From NCBI RefSeq assembly GCF_009649225.1, contig NZ_WJPP01000004.1, positions 248,001 through 312,000 on the forward strand: 64,000 bases of DNA. The letters run 5' to 3'. Shown piece by piece: positions 8,554 through 17,579 of the stretch. Each line of letters begins with the position of its first letter. Position 1 is the first letter of the stretch. The stretch is from Spiribacter salilacus. Its GTDB lineage: Bacteria > Pseudomonadota > Gammaproteobacteria > Nitrococcales > Nitrococcaceae. A program made the position numbers and the translations under genes. Under the pieces are notes generated by a model. The model searched no databases. It was not told the DNA's origin and was given only the letters and a program-made list of their open reading frames with translations.

Positions 8554-9363
8554 ATGCGGTATCGGGGTTTACTGATTTTAGCGTTTATGTTGCTCGGGCA
8601 CGGAATGTCTACGGCCCTTGCGCTTGAGTGGAAAGGTCAGGCCATTCAGGGTGGCTTGTTAACCGGATATGTCGATTCAGGCGCTAACGTTGAGGCACTC
8701 GGTCAGTCTATTTCCGTGATGGAGGACGGACGTTTTTTGTTGGGTTTGGGGCGTGAAGCACCGGCTGAACTGGATGTGGTGGTGATTAAACCGAATGGCG
8801 ATCGGCAGAATTATTTGCTTTCCATTGAACAAAGAGACTACGACATTCAGCGGATTGATGGGTTGCCCGATTCGCAGGTTACGCCAGATGAGCAAACGCT
8901 ACAGCGGATACGGGCCGAGGCTGCCCGTGTAAGAGCCGCTCGTGAGCAGCGTTTTGATACGCCGTTTTTCGATACGGGGTGGATTTGGCCGGTAACCGGG
9001 CCCATTACCGGTGTGTATGGCAGTCAGCGCATTCTTAACGGCCAACCTCGCCAACCCCATTACGGAATTGATATTGCAGCGGCAACCGGCACGCCGGTGA
9101 AGGCGCCGGCAGATGGTGTGGTCACCTTGGTAGAGCCGGATCTTTTCTTTTCCGGTGGCACACTCATTGTCGATCATGGCCATGGCTTATCATCGAGCTT
9201 CCTGCATTTAGCATCGATTGATGTGGAATTGGGGCAGCGCGTGCAACGGGGTGACACCATTGCAACCGTGGGTGCTACGGGTCGAGTGACAGGGGCGCAT
9301 CTCGATTGGCGAATGAACTGGTTTGATCAACGCATTGATCCAACGCTGGTGCTGAATCAATGA
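8554..9363 (+). CDS. M23-family murein endopeptidase (periplasmic)
   Basis: Exported LytM-type zinc metallopeptidase that likely cuts peptidoglycan cross-links or acts in cell-wall remodelling. The N-terminus is a signal peptide (positively charged start, hydrophobic run, cut after about 24 residues near ALA-LEW). The C-terminal peptidase domain has PHYGIDIAAATGTPVKAPADG with the first zinc His and Asp, then HGHGL and later GAHLDWRMNW with the third zinc ligand, so the site looks complete. The N-terminal half resembles a bacterial Ig-like or prealbumin-like fold. ATG at 8554 has AGAGGGG at good spacing, and a GTG three bases earlier is less likely. Its stop overlaps the photolyase start. Confidence 0.9.
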   Translation: MRYRGLLILAFMLLGHGMSTALALEWKGQAIQGGLLTGYVDSGANVEALGQSISVMEDGRFLLGLGREAPAELDVVVIKPNGDRQNYLLSIEQRDYDIQRIDGLPDSQVTPDEQTLQRIRAEAARVRAAREQRFDTPFFDTGWIWPVTGPITGVYGSQRILNGQPRQPHYGIDIAAATGTPVKAPADGVVTLVEPDLFFSGGTLIVDHGHGLSSSFLHLASIDVELGQRVQRGDTIATVGATGRVTGAHLDWRMNWFDQRIDPTLVLNQ

Positions 9364-10916
9364 GCCTATCTCAGCGGCGACTAATTGTGATTTTAGGTGA
9401 GCAGTTGGGGCGGCAAAGCCCATTGCTCGAAGACCTTGATCCTGCAACCGATTTGATTTGGATGGCAGAGTCAGCATGCGAGCCAGCGCAACGCCCCACC
9501 CACCAGCAGCGCTTGGTGCTGTGTTGCAGCGCGATGCGGCATTTTCGTGATGACATGCTTAATCGTGGGGTTGAGGTGCATTACCACGCGCTGGAGCTAA
9601 CGCCGCGCCCAGATGATGAACGCCCCATTGCCGAGCGGTTGCGGCAAGATCTTGACAGGCTTGCCCCTGCCTGTGTGCTGATGATGGAAGGGGGAGACTG
9701 GCAGGCCGAAGCGGAACTGCAAGCCGCGGTGAGCGATGCAGACATCCCCTTGCAGTGGCGCGAAGATCGGCATTTTTTATGCAGTAGAAGCGACTTTGCG
9801 AGCTGGGCAAAGGGGCGTAAAACACTGATGATGGAGCATTTTTACCGAATGATGCGGCAGCGTTATCAGGTATTAATGGAAGATGGCGGGCCTGTCGGCG
9901 GTGTTTGGAATTTAGATCGAGAAAATCGTGAGTCCTTTGGTAAAACGGGCCCAGAGTCGTTGCCCGCCCATCCCAGTTTTCCGCCGGATGAAATCACCCA
10001 AGCGGTCATCGCCATGGTTGAAACACGCTTCTCGAGCCATCCTGGGCATGCAGCCGATTTTAACTTGCCGGTCACACCACAAGATGCGCAGCTTGCGCTG
10101 GATGACTTTATTGCACATCGCTTGGCCTCGTTTGGAACTTGGCAGGATGCCATTTGGGTGGGTGAGCCACTGCTCTACCATTCTCGCTTATCAACGGCCA
10201 TTAACTGGCACTTGCTCGATCCGATGACGTGCATTGAAGCGGCGGTGAATGCATGGCAGCAAGGTCAAGCACCGTTGAATGCGGTGGAGGGCTTTGTGCG
10301 CCAAATCCTTGGCTGGCGTGAGTTTGTGCACGGCATTTATTGGCTGAAAATGCCTGAGTACGCATCGCTAAATGCCCTTGAACATACCGCAGACATGCCT
10401 AATCTATTTTGGGATGGGCAAACCGATATGGCGTGTTTGGCTGATGCCATGCAGGCTTTGCTGAAACATGGCTATGCGCATCATATTCAGCGGCTAATGG
10501 TTTTAGGATTGTTTGCGCAACTGTATGGCGTTAACCCCCGTGCTTTCCATGACTGGCACATGGCAATGTATCTTGACTCGGTAGACTGGGTGAGTTTACC
10601 CAACACCGTTGGCATGAGTCAGTATGGAGATGGCGGTGTTGTGGGTAGCAAGCCCTACTGTGCAAGCGGTGCCTACATTAACCGCATGAGCAACGCCTGC
10701 AGTCAGTGCCGGTATCAGCCGCAAAAAGCGCTGGGTGACACCGCTTGCCCATTTACTACGTTGTACTGGGACTTTCTCGATCGGCACGAGGAGCGCCTGC
10801 AAGGTAATCGGCGAATGCAATTTCAGCTCGCTAACCTAAAACGGAAGAGCCAAGAAGACCGTAGCGAGATTCGGGCGGCGGCGGCGCGCTTACGAAAGAC
10901 ATTGACGGGAGCATAA
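9360..10916 (+). CDS. Fe-S cluster bacterial photolyase/cryptochrome (PhrB/CryB family)
   Basis: Flavoprotein of the FeS-BCP group, which repairs (6-4) photoproducts by light or acts as a blue-light sensor. The 518 residues begin with LIVILGEQLG, the deoxyribodipyrimidine photolyase-related fold. The C-terminal catalytic part contains the family segments GFVRQILGWREFVHGIYW and WVSLPNTVGMSQYGDGGVVGSKPY, then the cluster cysteines in CASG, SNACSQCRY and DTACPF (four Cys for a 4Fe-4S centre). ATGA overlap with the peptidase gene. Whether it is a repair enzyme or a photoreceptor cannot be told from sequence alone, though the intact C-terminal region favours a working photolyase. Confidence 0.92.
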   Translation: MSLSQRRLIVILGEQLGRQSPLLEDLDPATDLIWMAESACEPAQRPTHQQRLVLCCSAMRHFRDDMLNRGVEVHYHALELTPRPDDERPIAERLRQDLDRLAPACVLMMEGGDWQAEAELQAAVSDADIPLQWREDRHFLCSRSDFASWAKGRKTLMMEHFYRMMRQRYQVLMEDGGPVGGVWNLDRENRESFGKTGPESLPAHPSFPPDEITQAVIAMVETRFSSHPGHAADFNLPVTPQDAQLALDDFIAHRLASFGTWQDAIWVGEPLLYHSRLSTAINWHLLDPMTCIEAAVNAWQQGQAPLNAVEGFVRQILGWREFVHGIYWLKMPEYASLNALEHTADMPNLFWDGQTDMACLADAMQALLKHGYAHHIQRLMVLGLFAQLYGVNPRAFHDWHMAMYLDSVDWVSLPNTVGMSQYGDGGVVGSKPYCASGAYINRMSNACSQCRYQPQKALGDTACPFTTLYWDFLDRHEERLQGNRRMQFQLANLKRKSQEDRSEIRAAAARLRKTLTGA

Positions 10917-10922
10917 AAACGC

Positions 10923-11759
10923 ATGGCGATGGGTGAGTGGCGTGCAAACGCTGGGGAGTGGATTGAAAGCCGCGGGCCTCGTAATTTTATTATCGGCCTG
11001 ATTGTTTTTAATGCCATTTTGCTTGGCCTGGCAACTTCAGACTGGGTCATGGGCCGTTTTGCATCGGTATTACTCGGTCTGGAAGCGGTCATCATCGCGT
11101 TTTTTACGCTAGAGATTTTAATCAAGCTATTTGCTTGGGGGCCGCGTTTTTTCAAAAGTGGCTGGAATTGGTTCGACTTTTTGATTGTTGCTATTTCGCT
11201 GGTGCCAGCCACCGGGCCATTTACGGTTTTGCGCGCCTTGCGAATCCTTCGTGTACTCAGACTACTGTCTACAGTGAAGCGCCTGCGCTTATTAGTTGAT
11301 GCCCTGATCGCGGCGATTCCAAGTATTGGCTGGATTGTTTTTCTATTGGGAATGGTGTTCTACATTTACGGCGTTATGGGCACCGAGCTATTTGGTGATC
11401 GCTTCCCTGAGTGGTTTGGAACACTTGGCGCTGCGATGTTCACGTTATTTCAGGTGATGACACTCGAGAGCTGGTCAATGGGCATTGCACGGCCGGTGAT
11501 GGCTGAATTTAGCTTTGCGTGGCTATATTTTGTGTCGTTTATTCTCGTAACTGCTTTTACGATTTTGAACCTTTTTATCGGTTTAATTGTCAACACCATG
11601 CAAGCAGCGCATTGGGAAGAAGAAGACGAACGTCGCGCTACAATGGAAGCGCAGGCACATCGTGAAAGAGAAGAAATTCTCACATTAGCGCGGCGTGCCG
11701 ACGAACGCCTGACGATGCTGGAAGAGGCGATATTTGATCGCTCCAAGCACAAATCCTAA
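10923..11759 (+). CDS. Bacterial voltage-gated sodium channel (BacNav / NaChBac family)
   Basis: Homotetrameric six-TM channel subunit of 278 residues. S1-S3 span about residues 20-93. S4 carries gating arginines at every third position (R104, R107, R110, R113) followed by K119 and R120. The pore loop has the selectivity filter T180-L-E-S-W-S185, identical to that of NavAb, in which Glu182 forms the high-field-strength Na+ site. After S6 (through NLFIGLIVNTMQ) there is a charged EEEDERR neck and a predicted coiled coil to the end, as in characterised BacNav channels. Start ATG 6 bases after the photolyase stop. Known family members occur in alkaliphilic, marine and halophilic bacteria and influence motility, chemotaxis and pH balance. 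The role here is inferred. Confidence 0.95.
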   Translation: MAMGEWRANAGEWIESRGPRNFIIGLIVFNAILLGLATSDWVMGRFASVLLGLEAVIIAFFTLEILIKLFAWGPRFFKSGWNWFDFLIVAISLVPATGPFTVLRALRILRVLRLLSTVKRLRLLVDALIAAIPSIGWIVFLLGMVFYIYGVMGTELFGDRFPEWFGTLGAAMFTLFQVMTLESWSMGIARPVMAEFSFAWLYFVSFILVTAFTILNLFIGLIVNTMQAAHWEEEDERRATMEAQAHREREEILTLARRADERLTMLEEAIFDRSKHKS

Positions 11760-11807
11760 TCGCTACAGGATTACGCAAACGCTCTATAGCTTTGGTATAG
11801 TGCAACG

Positions 11808-11865
11808 CAACACAGAGTTTTACATCTCTCCTCCTCTTGGCCGGCAGCATTGCCGGCTTTTTTTT
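11808..11865 (+). ncRNA. Candidate small RNA with anti-Shine-Dalgarno-like loop
   Basis: The 108-base spacer after the sodium channel gene holds an extended -10 element (TGGTATAGT, 11793-11801), then an unstructured C/U-rich run CTCTCCTCCTCTT (11826-11838) complementary to Shine-Dalgarno sequences, then a strong intrinsic terminator. That order is what an independent trans-acting sRNA would show, with a predicted length of about 58 bases. No clear -35 element is present. Equally, this may be just the 3' untranslated end of the channel mRNA, or a processed 3' UTR sRNA. No known RNA family was recognised. Confidence 0.3.
11840..11865 (+). terminator. Rho-independent terminator after the sodium channel gene
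   Basis: Perfect 7-bp stem GCCGGCA / TGCCGGC with a GCAT loop (11840-11857), followed by eight T residues (11858-11865). It would end the plus-strand transcript that starts upstream of the MFS gene. It lies 3 bases before the stop of the convergent pdeM gene. Confidence 0.9.
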
Positions 11866-11867
11866 GC

Positions 11868-12518
11868 CTAATCAATGGCAATAACGCGATCATTGGCCAC
11901 CGCAAAGCGTTGCCGGCCTTTGCATTGTGAAAGATCCATACCGCCGGTGAACTCCCCAAATGCCGGCAACACTAACCCCTGCGTTGGCTCTAGTGAGAAA
12001 ACAGGTAACCGCAACGTATCAATACCGGCTCGTAATTTGGCCATTGGATGCCAATGCCCGCCAAGCCATGGTGCGCTGAGTACGTTAGCCGGTGGTTCGT
12101 GGCAAAAAATTAATCCGGCTTCGGTGGTTTGTGGTGCACGCCAGTCAATAACTGATTCGATGACGGCCCGATGACGGTCGTGATTACCCACAATGGCCTC
12201 AAAGGTCAGCTTGGCATGCGTTGCTCGCCACGCAGATAGCCTAGCGATAAGCTCAGCATGTTGCTGAAGGCTGCCATGAATTACATCGCCCAAAAGCAAG
12301 AGCCGTTGGGGGTTGAGCTTTTGAATGAGCTGATCAATACGCTGAAGTGTGAGCTCATCGGGCCCTTCGGGTACTGGAATACCGGCGCGACGCAAAATGG
12401 CCGTTTTACCCAGGTGTAAGTCCGCCAATATCAGCGTTTCTTGAGCTGCCCACCAAAGCCCACGTTCTGCCAGCAAGGTCAGTTGATTGCCGCCGAGCTC
12501 AAGCGTCAATGCCTTCAT
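11868..12518 (-). CDS. pdeM: Ligase-associated DNA-damage-response metallophosphoesterase (PdeM)
   Basis: Calcineurin-like phosphoesterase of 216 residues, always seen with an ATP-dependent DNA ligase and Lhr-type helicase in proteobacteria. Metal-binding motifs are in order: LILADLHLGK (DxH), LLLGDVIHG (GDxxH), IVGNHDR (GNHD), FCHEPP and GGHWHP (GHxH). All are intact. It is the last gene of the four-gene operon, and its start overlaps the helicase stop by four bases. It probably removes damaged DNA ends or acts as an endonuclease, but its substrate is not established here. Confidence 0.92.
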   Translation of the reverse strand: MKALTLELGGNQLTLLAERGLWWAAQETLILADLHLGKTAILRRAGIPVPEGPDELTLQRIDQLIQKLNPQRLLLLGDVIHGSLQQHAELIARLSAWRATHAKLTFEAIVGNHDRHRAVIESVIDWRAPQTTEAGLIFCHEPPANVLSAPWLGGHWHPMAKLRAGIDTLRLPVFSLEPTQGLVLPAFGEFTGGMDLSQCKGRQRFAVANDRVIAID

Positions 12519-14962
12519 GTTTTATCCGCCGCTTTCTCAAGACGAGCTACCATGGCAGCGACTCGTTCCGCCCAACTTTCAGTGCTCACGCGATTGCGCT
12601 GTCGCTCAGCCCAGAGCGGGAAAGCAAACGGGCTAAACCGCTCTGGTTTTTCCATGATGATGCGTGCCTGACTAAGCTCAATGAGTGTCTGCTGAATGCG
12701 GGATACCTCTAGAGTGCTTTCCAATACCTCTCGAGCAGCCTGGTCCAATAGCCGATGATCTGGGTCGTACCGCTGAAGGGTGTCAAACATCAGCCCGCTG
12801 GAGGCTTGCAGTTGCCGCGCACTTTTGCCTTTGCCAGGGTGGCCCTGAAAAATGAGCCCAGCGACGCGAGCGATATCTCGAAATTGCCGGCGCACCAATT
12901 CGCCGGCATTTAAGCTAGCCAGTAAGTCTTCGGCAAGATGATCTGGGCTGAGTAAGTTGCGTAGCAAGGTTTCATCCAGCTCGGGCAGCTCATTGCTTAA
13001 GATTTCAAGGCCATAATCGTTGGCTGCCAAACTGAAGGTGCCGGCGCTCTGCTGCCCTAAGCGCCAAGCAAGCAAAGAAGCCAAGCCCTCGTGAGCCAGG
13101 CGGCCGGCAAAGGGGAAAATAAATAGATGCTGGCCCTCTCGAGAGTCTGTGCGCTCCACAAGCAGGCACCCTGGTTGAGGCAGTTTCGACCAACGGTTCT
13201 GCAACTCCAGTAATGGGCTAATGGCTAGTATCTCAGGCTCTTTGCACCGCCCAGCGGTGTATTCGGCGAGTAGCTCCAGCATTTCATCGGCTAATGCGGA
13301 AGACAGCGGAAGCCGGCCTCCCTGCCAATGAGGTACGGCTTGGCGAGAGGCGCGACTGCGCTTTACATAGGCGACGAGTTCTCGCACCCGAATAAGCTCA
13401 AGTGATAGGCCGGCAAATAAAAAGCGATCTCCTGGGCGTAGTCGCGCAATAAAGCGCTCTTCGACGGTACCGATATGTCCGCCACTTTGGTATTTCACAG
13501 CAATGGCCGCATCGCTGGTAATGGTGCCAATGCTCATTCGGTGTCTATTAGCCAGCGTGCGGGTCGCGATGCGATAACGCCCATCAATGCCTTTTACAAC
13601 GCGCTGAAAATCAGGATAAGCACTTAATACCTCGCCGCCATGGGTAATAAAATCTAACGTCCACTGCCAAGCCGCTGGGTCAAGCTGGGCAAAGGCGTGA
13701 GTGCTGCGAACCTCATCAAAGGTGGCTTGGGCATCAAATCCATCGCCACTGGCAAGGCTTACCAAGTGCTGCGCTAAAACATCAAGGCAGTTACGAAGGG
13801 CAGGGCGGGCTTCTATATGCCCAGCCTGCCAAGCGCGCCGTGCGGCAGCAATTTCCAATAGCTCTAAGGCATGCGTGGGCACACAGAGAATTTGGCTCAT
13901 GCCATCAGGCTGATGGCCACACCGTCCCGCTCGTTGGGCAAGCCGTGCAATGCCCTTGGGGCTGCCAATTTGAATGACCCGATCAACGGGTGAAAAATCG
14001 ACGCCCAAATCAAGGCTAGATGTGGCCACCACGCAGCGAAAATCCCCTTGCCTAAGCCCCTGTTCAATTTGCTCGCGCAGCCCGCGATCAATGGAACCAT
14101 GGTGCAAGCCCAATGTTTCTAGCCAGTCCATGCGGGCTTTAAGAATCGACTCAAACCAAATTTCCGCCTGAGCGCGCGTGTTGGTGAATAGCAAACTGCT
14201 ATAGGCGTCTTCCAAATAGCTCAGAACCGGTTCGAGTAAGTGGGTCCCTAAATGCCCAGCCCAAGGAAAGCGCGCGTTGGCTTGCGGCAGCGCCGCGGTA
14301 ATTTTCAGGTTTTTCCGCGCAGGGCCGGTGATGAGCTGGCCGGGTTGGGCTTGCTGACCGAGCAAGGCATCGCGGGCTTGCTCAAGATTGCCCAATGTGG
14401 CGGATAACCCCCAAATCTTTAGCCCCGGTGCTAGCTGCCGGAGGCGCGCTAAACACAGCTCTAGCTGCACACCCCGTTTGCTGCCCAGCAGCTCATGCCA
14501 TTCATCAACAATAACCGCATCGAGATGGCCAAAGCGTTTTTCCGCATGACGATAAGATAATAAAAGTGAAAGGCTCTCTGGCGTGGTGACCAGAGTTTCT
14601 GGCGGATGCGTGCGTTGTTTGTTGCGAATGCTACCCGGGGTATCGCCGGTTCGCTTTTCAATTCGCCAATTCAGCCCCAGCCCACGCGCCGCTGCGCTGA
14701 GTGAAGAGACGGTATCGTTAGCCAATGCGCGCAGGGGGGTAATCCAGAGCACGCGCAGGCCGCTGCCGGGTGTGGTTAGCCCTGAGAGCAAGGGGCCGCC
14801 CCAGGCCGCGAGTGACTTACCTGAGCCCGTTGCCGAATGAATTAAACCGCTTTGCCCATCAAGATAGGCCTGCCATGCTTGACGTTGAAAACCCGCCGGC
14901 ACCCAGCCTTGTTCAGCAAACCATTTCTCTAGCGGCTGCAGCGTTTCTTGAGGTTTAGTCAT
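12515..14962 (-). CDS. lhr: Ligase-associated DEXH-box DNA helicase (Lhr-core type)
   Basis: Superfamily 2 helicase of 815 residues, the short Lhr-core form found next to an ATP-dependent ligase. Walker A is in HSATGSGKSLAAWGG, the DEXH motif is VDEWHELLGSKRG (typical of this subgroup), and the second RecA-like domain has VATSSLDLGVDF and RLAQRAGRCGHQ. A winged helix and the Lhr beta-barrel follow. Lhr-core enzymes translocate 3'-5' on single-stranded DNA and unwind DNA and RNA:DNA hybrids. Its start overlaps the ligase stop by eight bases and its stop overlaps pdeM, so the operon is tightly coupled. Confidence 0.93.
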   Translation of the reverse strand: MTKPQETLQPLEKWFAEQGWVPAGFQRQAWQAYLDGQSGLIHSATGSGKSLAAWGGPLLSGLTTPGSGLRVLWITPLRALANDTVSSLSAAARGLGLNWRIEKRTGDTPGSIRNKQRTHPPETLVTTPESLSLLLSYRHAEKRFGHLDAVIVDEWHELLGSKRGVQLELCLARLRQLAPGLKIWGLSATLGNLEQARDALLGQQAQPGQLITGPARKNLKITAALPQANARFPWAGHLGTHLLEPVLSYLEDAYSSLLFTNTRAQAEIWFESILKARMDWLETLGLHHGSIDRGLREQIEQGLRQGDFRCVVATSSLDLGVDFSPVDRVIQIGSPKGIARLAQRAGRCGHQPDGMSQILCVPTHALELLEIAAARRAWQAGHIEARPALRNCLDVLAQHLVSLASGDGFDAQATFDEVRSTHAFAQLDPAAWQWTLDFITHGGEVLSAYPDFQRVVKGIDGRYRIATRTLANRHRMSIGTITSDAAIAVKYQSGGHIGTVEERFIARLRPGDRFLFAGLSLELIRVRELVAYVKRSRASRQAVPHWQGGRLPLSSALADEMLELLAEYTAGRCKEPEILAISPLLELQNRWSKLPQPGCLLVERTDSREGQHLFIFPFAGRLAHEGLASLLAWRLGQQSAGTFSLAANDYGLEILSNELPELDETLLRNLLSPDHLAEDLLASLNAGELVRRQFRDIARVAGLIFQGHPGKGKSARQLQASSGLMFDTLQRYDPDHRLLDQAAREVLESTLEVSRIQQTLIELSQARIIMEKPERFSPFAFPLWAERQRNRVSTESWAERVAAMVARLEKAADKT

Positions 14963-16547
14963 TCAATAACGCCTTGGCTTGGGCCAGTGTGTCAGCGTCT
15001 GTCACTGCAATATCCTCCCGCCAGCGCACAATGCGCGGGAAACGTAGGGCAAGGCCTGATTTATGTCGATTAGAGGGAGCAATCCCCTCAAAGGCCAGCT
15101 CAAACACCTGCTCCGGCTCCACGGCACGCACCGGGCCATAGCGTTGTATCGTATGCGCGCGTATCCATCGATCTAGCCGCCGAATTTCTTTATCGGTAAG
15201 CCCAGAGTAGGCTTTTGCGATGGGCACCCACTGATCGCCATCTGGTACGGCAAAGCTGTAATCTGTATATAAATTAGCGCGCCGACCACGCCCTGGAGCG
15301 GCGTAAACCAATACGGCATCAATGGTGAGTGGTTCAACTTTCCACTTCCACCAAGGGCCGCGAGGCCGACCTGTGCCATACACGCTGTCTTTGCGCTTAA
15401 GCATTAGGCCTTCAACCCCGCGTGATCGAGATTCATCTCGCAGCTGATGTAGCGCCTTCCAGCTTTTTGCGGATGCCAAGGGAGAGAGTGCAAGCGGTAG
15501 CTCGCAGTCTTTGAGCAGCGCCTCTAGCTGCACGCGGCGCTCACTTAACGGGGCCGATCGCAGATCTTGCCCATGGAGTTCTAGTAAGTCGTAAATTAAT
15601 AAACGCACCGGCGTTTCAGCGCGTAATTTCGCGCTGACTTGTTTTCTGCCCAAGCGCCGCTGAAGCGCTGCAAATGGCATAACGCCGTCACGCCAGGCCA
15701 AAATCTCACCATCAAAAACAGTTCCCGGGGGTAGGTGTTGTGCCGCTTCGAGGAGTTCTGGAAACGCAGTATCGATCATTTGTTCACCGCGCGACCAAAG
15801 ATGCCGTGCACCTTGACGGCATAGCAGTTGGGCACGAATACCATCCCATTTCCACTCAATTTGCCAATCGTTAATGGCCTCAAGTTCGGCCGCCGGATCG
15901 GTCTTAATGGGATGTGCAAGAAAGAATGGATAGGGTTGTGAGGCCATTTCTTCAGCTGAGCGCGCTTCGAAAAGGCTGCTAAAAAAATCTGGGGTGGGTT
16001 CCCATTGGCCCATGAGCCGATGGGCAATTACCGCGCGGGGCTGCTCGGTGGCCTCGGCCAGTGCCCGTTCAACCAGCGTTTGGGATACGCCAATGCGCAG
16101 GGCACCGGTGAGTAATTTCGTGTAAACGAATCGGCTCCAAGCATCCAGTGCCTGCCAAGCATGCACCACGGCTTGTTGACGGTTGGTATCGTCTAAATCG
16201 CGCAAGCCAAGCACACGGGTATCAACCCAGTGACTTAGCCCCTCTGACAGCGCCGGCGAGTTATTGGGTTTAGGGTCGAGTAACAGGGCCACAGTTTCTG
16301 CTAAATCGCCAACATGCGCGTGGGTTTCTTCCACTAGCCATAAGGGGAGCTCGCTGGCCTGCGCAAGCCATTCTTTAAGCTGAGCGGGGCCGAGTAGTCG
16401 TTTAATGCGGCGGCCGCTTAGAAAATATACAGCCCAAGCCGCATCGGCCGCTGGCGCCGCGCGAAAATAGCTGACAAGGCAGTGCACCTTATCGTTGGTA
16501 CCGCGCGCCCGATCGAGTTGCGCAATAAGTTCGACGAACGTCCTCAT
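14955..16547 (-). CDS. ATP-dependent DNA ligase (repair operon type)
   Basis: 530-residue ATP-dependent ligase, in addition to the NAD-dependent LigA that the cell must also have. The N-terminal domain is the DNA-binding DNA_ligase_A_N fold. The adenylation motif I, EWKWDGIRAQL, holds the active-site lysine, followed by VFDGEILAWRDG, GVEGLMLKRKDSVYGTGR and WWKWKVEPLTID (motifs IIIa-V). An OB-fold C-terminus follows. No LigD-type polymerase or Ku gene is adjacent, so this is not the NHEJ ligase. It overlaps its neighbours at both ends. The family is thought to seal breaks during a repair pathway with the helicase and two nucleases. Confidence 0.93.
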   Translation of the reverse strand: MRTFVELIAQLDRARGTNDKVHCLVSYFRAAPAADAAWAVYFLSGRRIKRLLGPAQLKEWLAQASELPLWLVEETHAHVGDLAETVALLLDPKPNNSPALSEGLSHWVDTRVLGLRDLDDTNRQQAVVHAWQALDAWSRFVYTKLLTGALRIGVSQTLVERALAEATEQPRAVIAHRLMGQWEPTPDFFSSLFEARSAEEMASQPYPFFLAHPIKTDPAAELEAINDWQIEWKWDGIRAQLLCRQGARHLWSRGEQMIDTAFPELLEAAQHLPPGTVFDGEILAWRDGVMPFAALQRRLGRKQVSAKLRAETPVRLLIYDLLELHGQDLRSAPLSERRVQLEALLKDCELPLALSPLASAKSWKALHQLRDESRSRGVEGLMLKRKDSVYGTGRPRGPWWKWKVEPLTIDAVLVYAAPGRGRRANLYTDYSFAVPDGDQWVPIAKAYSGLTDKEIRRLDRWIRAHTIQRYGPVRAVEPEQVFELAFEGIAPSNRHKSGLALRFPRIVRWREDIAVTDADTLAQAKALLND

Positions 16548-17545
16548 TCGTCTTCTTCACCATAGCGGGTTGCAAAGGGCGCGGCGTTTAAGCCTTGCTC
16601 GCGTAAATAACGCACAAGCTCTTCGGCGCGCCCGTGGGTGGTATACACCTGCTCTGCCCCGGTTTGCTGGATGGTTTGCAGCAGGGTGGGCCAATCTACG
16701 TGGTCAGAAATGACAAACCCTCGATCGTGTCCGCGTCGGCGGCGATTGCCGCGAATGCGCATCCAGCCCGAGGCAAATGCCGTTGATGGATCGGCAAAGC
16801 GCTGCAGCCACGGCGTGCCGGCGGCACTCGGTGGTGCAATGATTAAACTGGTGGAGAAGTCTTCTTCTTTGGTTGCTTGGCTAACGGGTTCAGCCGGTGC
16901 CATGGCAACGCCGGCTTCGCGATAAAGCGTGGTTAATGGTGCCACGGCGCCATGCAAATAAACGGGGCCTGGCAGTGGGGCGGGCAGTGAGGCCAGCACA
17001 CGCTGTGCTTTGCCTAAGGCATAGCAAAGTAGCACGCTGCTGCGGCCCGCTTGCGCATTGGCCTGCCACCATTGCATTAACTCATTGATAACCTCCTGCA
17101 TCGGCGGCCAGCGATAGGCGGGCAGTGCAAAGGTGGCCTCAGTAATGAACGTATCGCAAGCAACGGGCTCAAAAGGCTGACAGGTGGGGTCAGGGTCACG
17201 TTTGTAATCGCCAGATACCACCCATACCCTATTGCCATCGCTCACGCGGACTTGTGCGGAGCCAAGCACATGCCCGGCAGGATGCAGGCTAACGGAGATC
17301 GGGCCAAAGTGAACCGTTTCGCCATAATCAAGTGGGGTCATTGAAATATCTTGCCCCAAGCGATGGCGCAATAATGACTCGCCATCAACAGCCGCCCAGT
17401 AGTGCTGGCTGCCGGTACGCGCGTGATCAGCATGCGCATGCGTAACAACGGCGCGCTCGACGGGACGCCACGGGTCGATATAAAAATCGCCAGCCGGGCA
17501 ATAAAGCCCATGTGCTGAGGGTTCGATTAACGCATCGATAGTCAT
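16544..17545 (-). CDS. Ligase-associated MBL-fold exonuclease (SNM1/CPSF-like)
   Basis: Metallo-beta-lactamase fold nuclease of 333 residues, first gene of the repair operon. The THAHADHARTGS motif provides the HxHxDH zinc site. HPAGHVLGSAQV and VSGDYKRDPDP give the third and fourth ligand motifs, and a C-terminal beta-CASP-like part ends with a conserved VISDHVDWPTLLQTI segment. Related to SNM1/Apollo and archaeal/eukaryotic processing nucleases. The start is 34 bases from the divergent SDR gene, so the operon promoter lies in this spacer or within the SDR start. Likely trims DNA ends for the ligase. Confidence 0.91.
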   Translation of the reverse strand: MTIDALIEPSAHGLYCPAGDFYIDPWRPVERAVVTHAHADHARTGSQHYWAAVDGESLLRHRLGQDISMTPLDYGETVHFGPISVSLHPAGHVLGSAQVRVSDGNRVWVVSGDYKRDPDPTCQPFEPVACDTFITEATFALPAYRWPPMQEVINELMQWWQANAQAGRSSVLLCYALGKAQRVLASLPAPLPGPVYLHGAVAPLTTLYREAGVAMAPAEPVSQATKEEDFSTSLIIAPPSAAGTPWLQRFADPSTAFASGWMRIRGNRRRRGHDRGFVISDHVDWPTLLQTIQQTGAEQVYTTHGRAEELVRYLREQGLNAAPFATRYGEEDE

Positions 17546-17579
17546 CGTTAAATTGTAACGCGGTCAGGAGTAAGAACGG

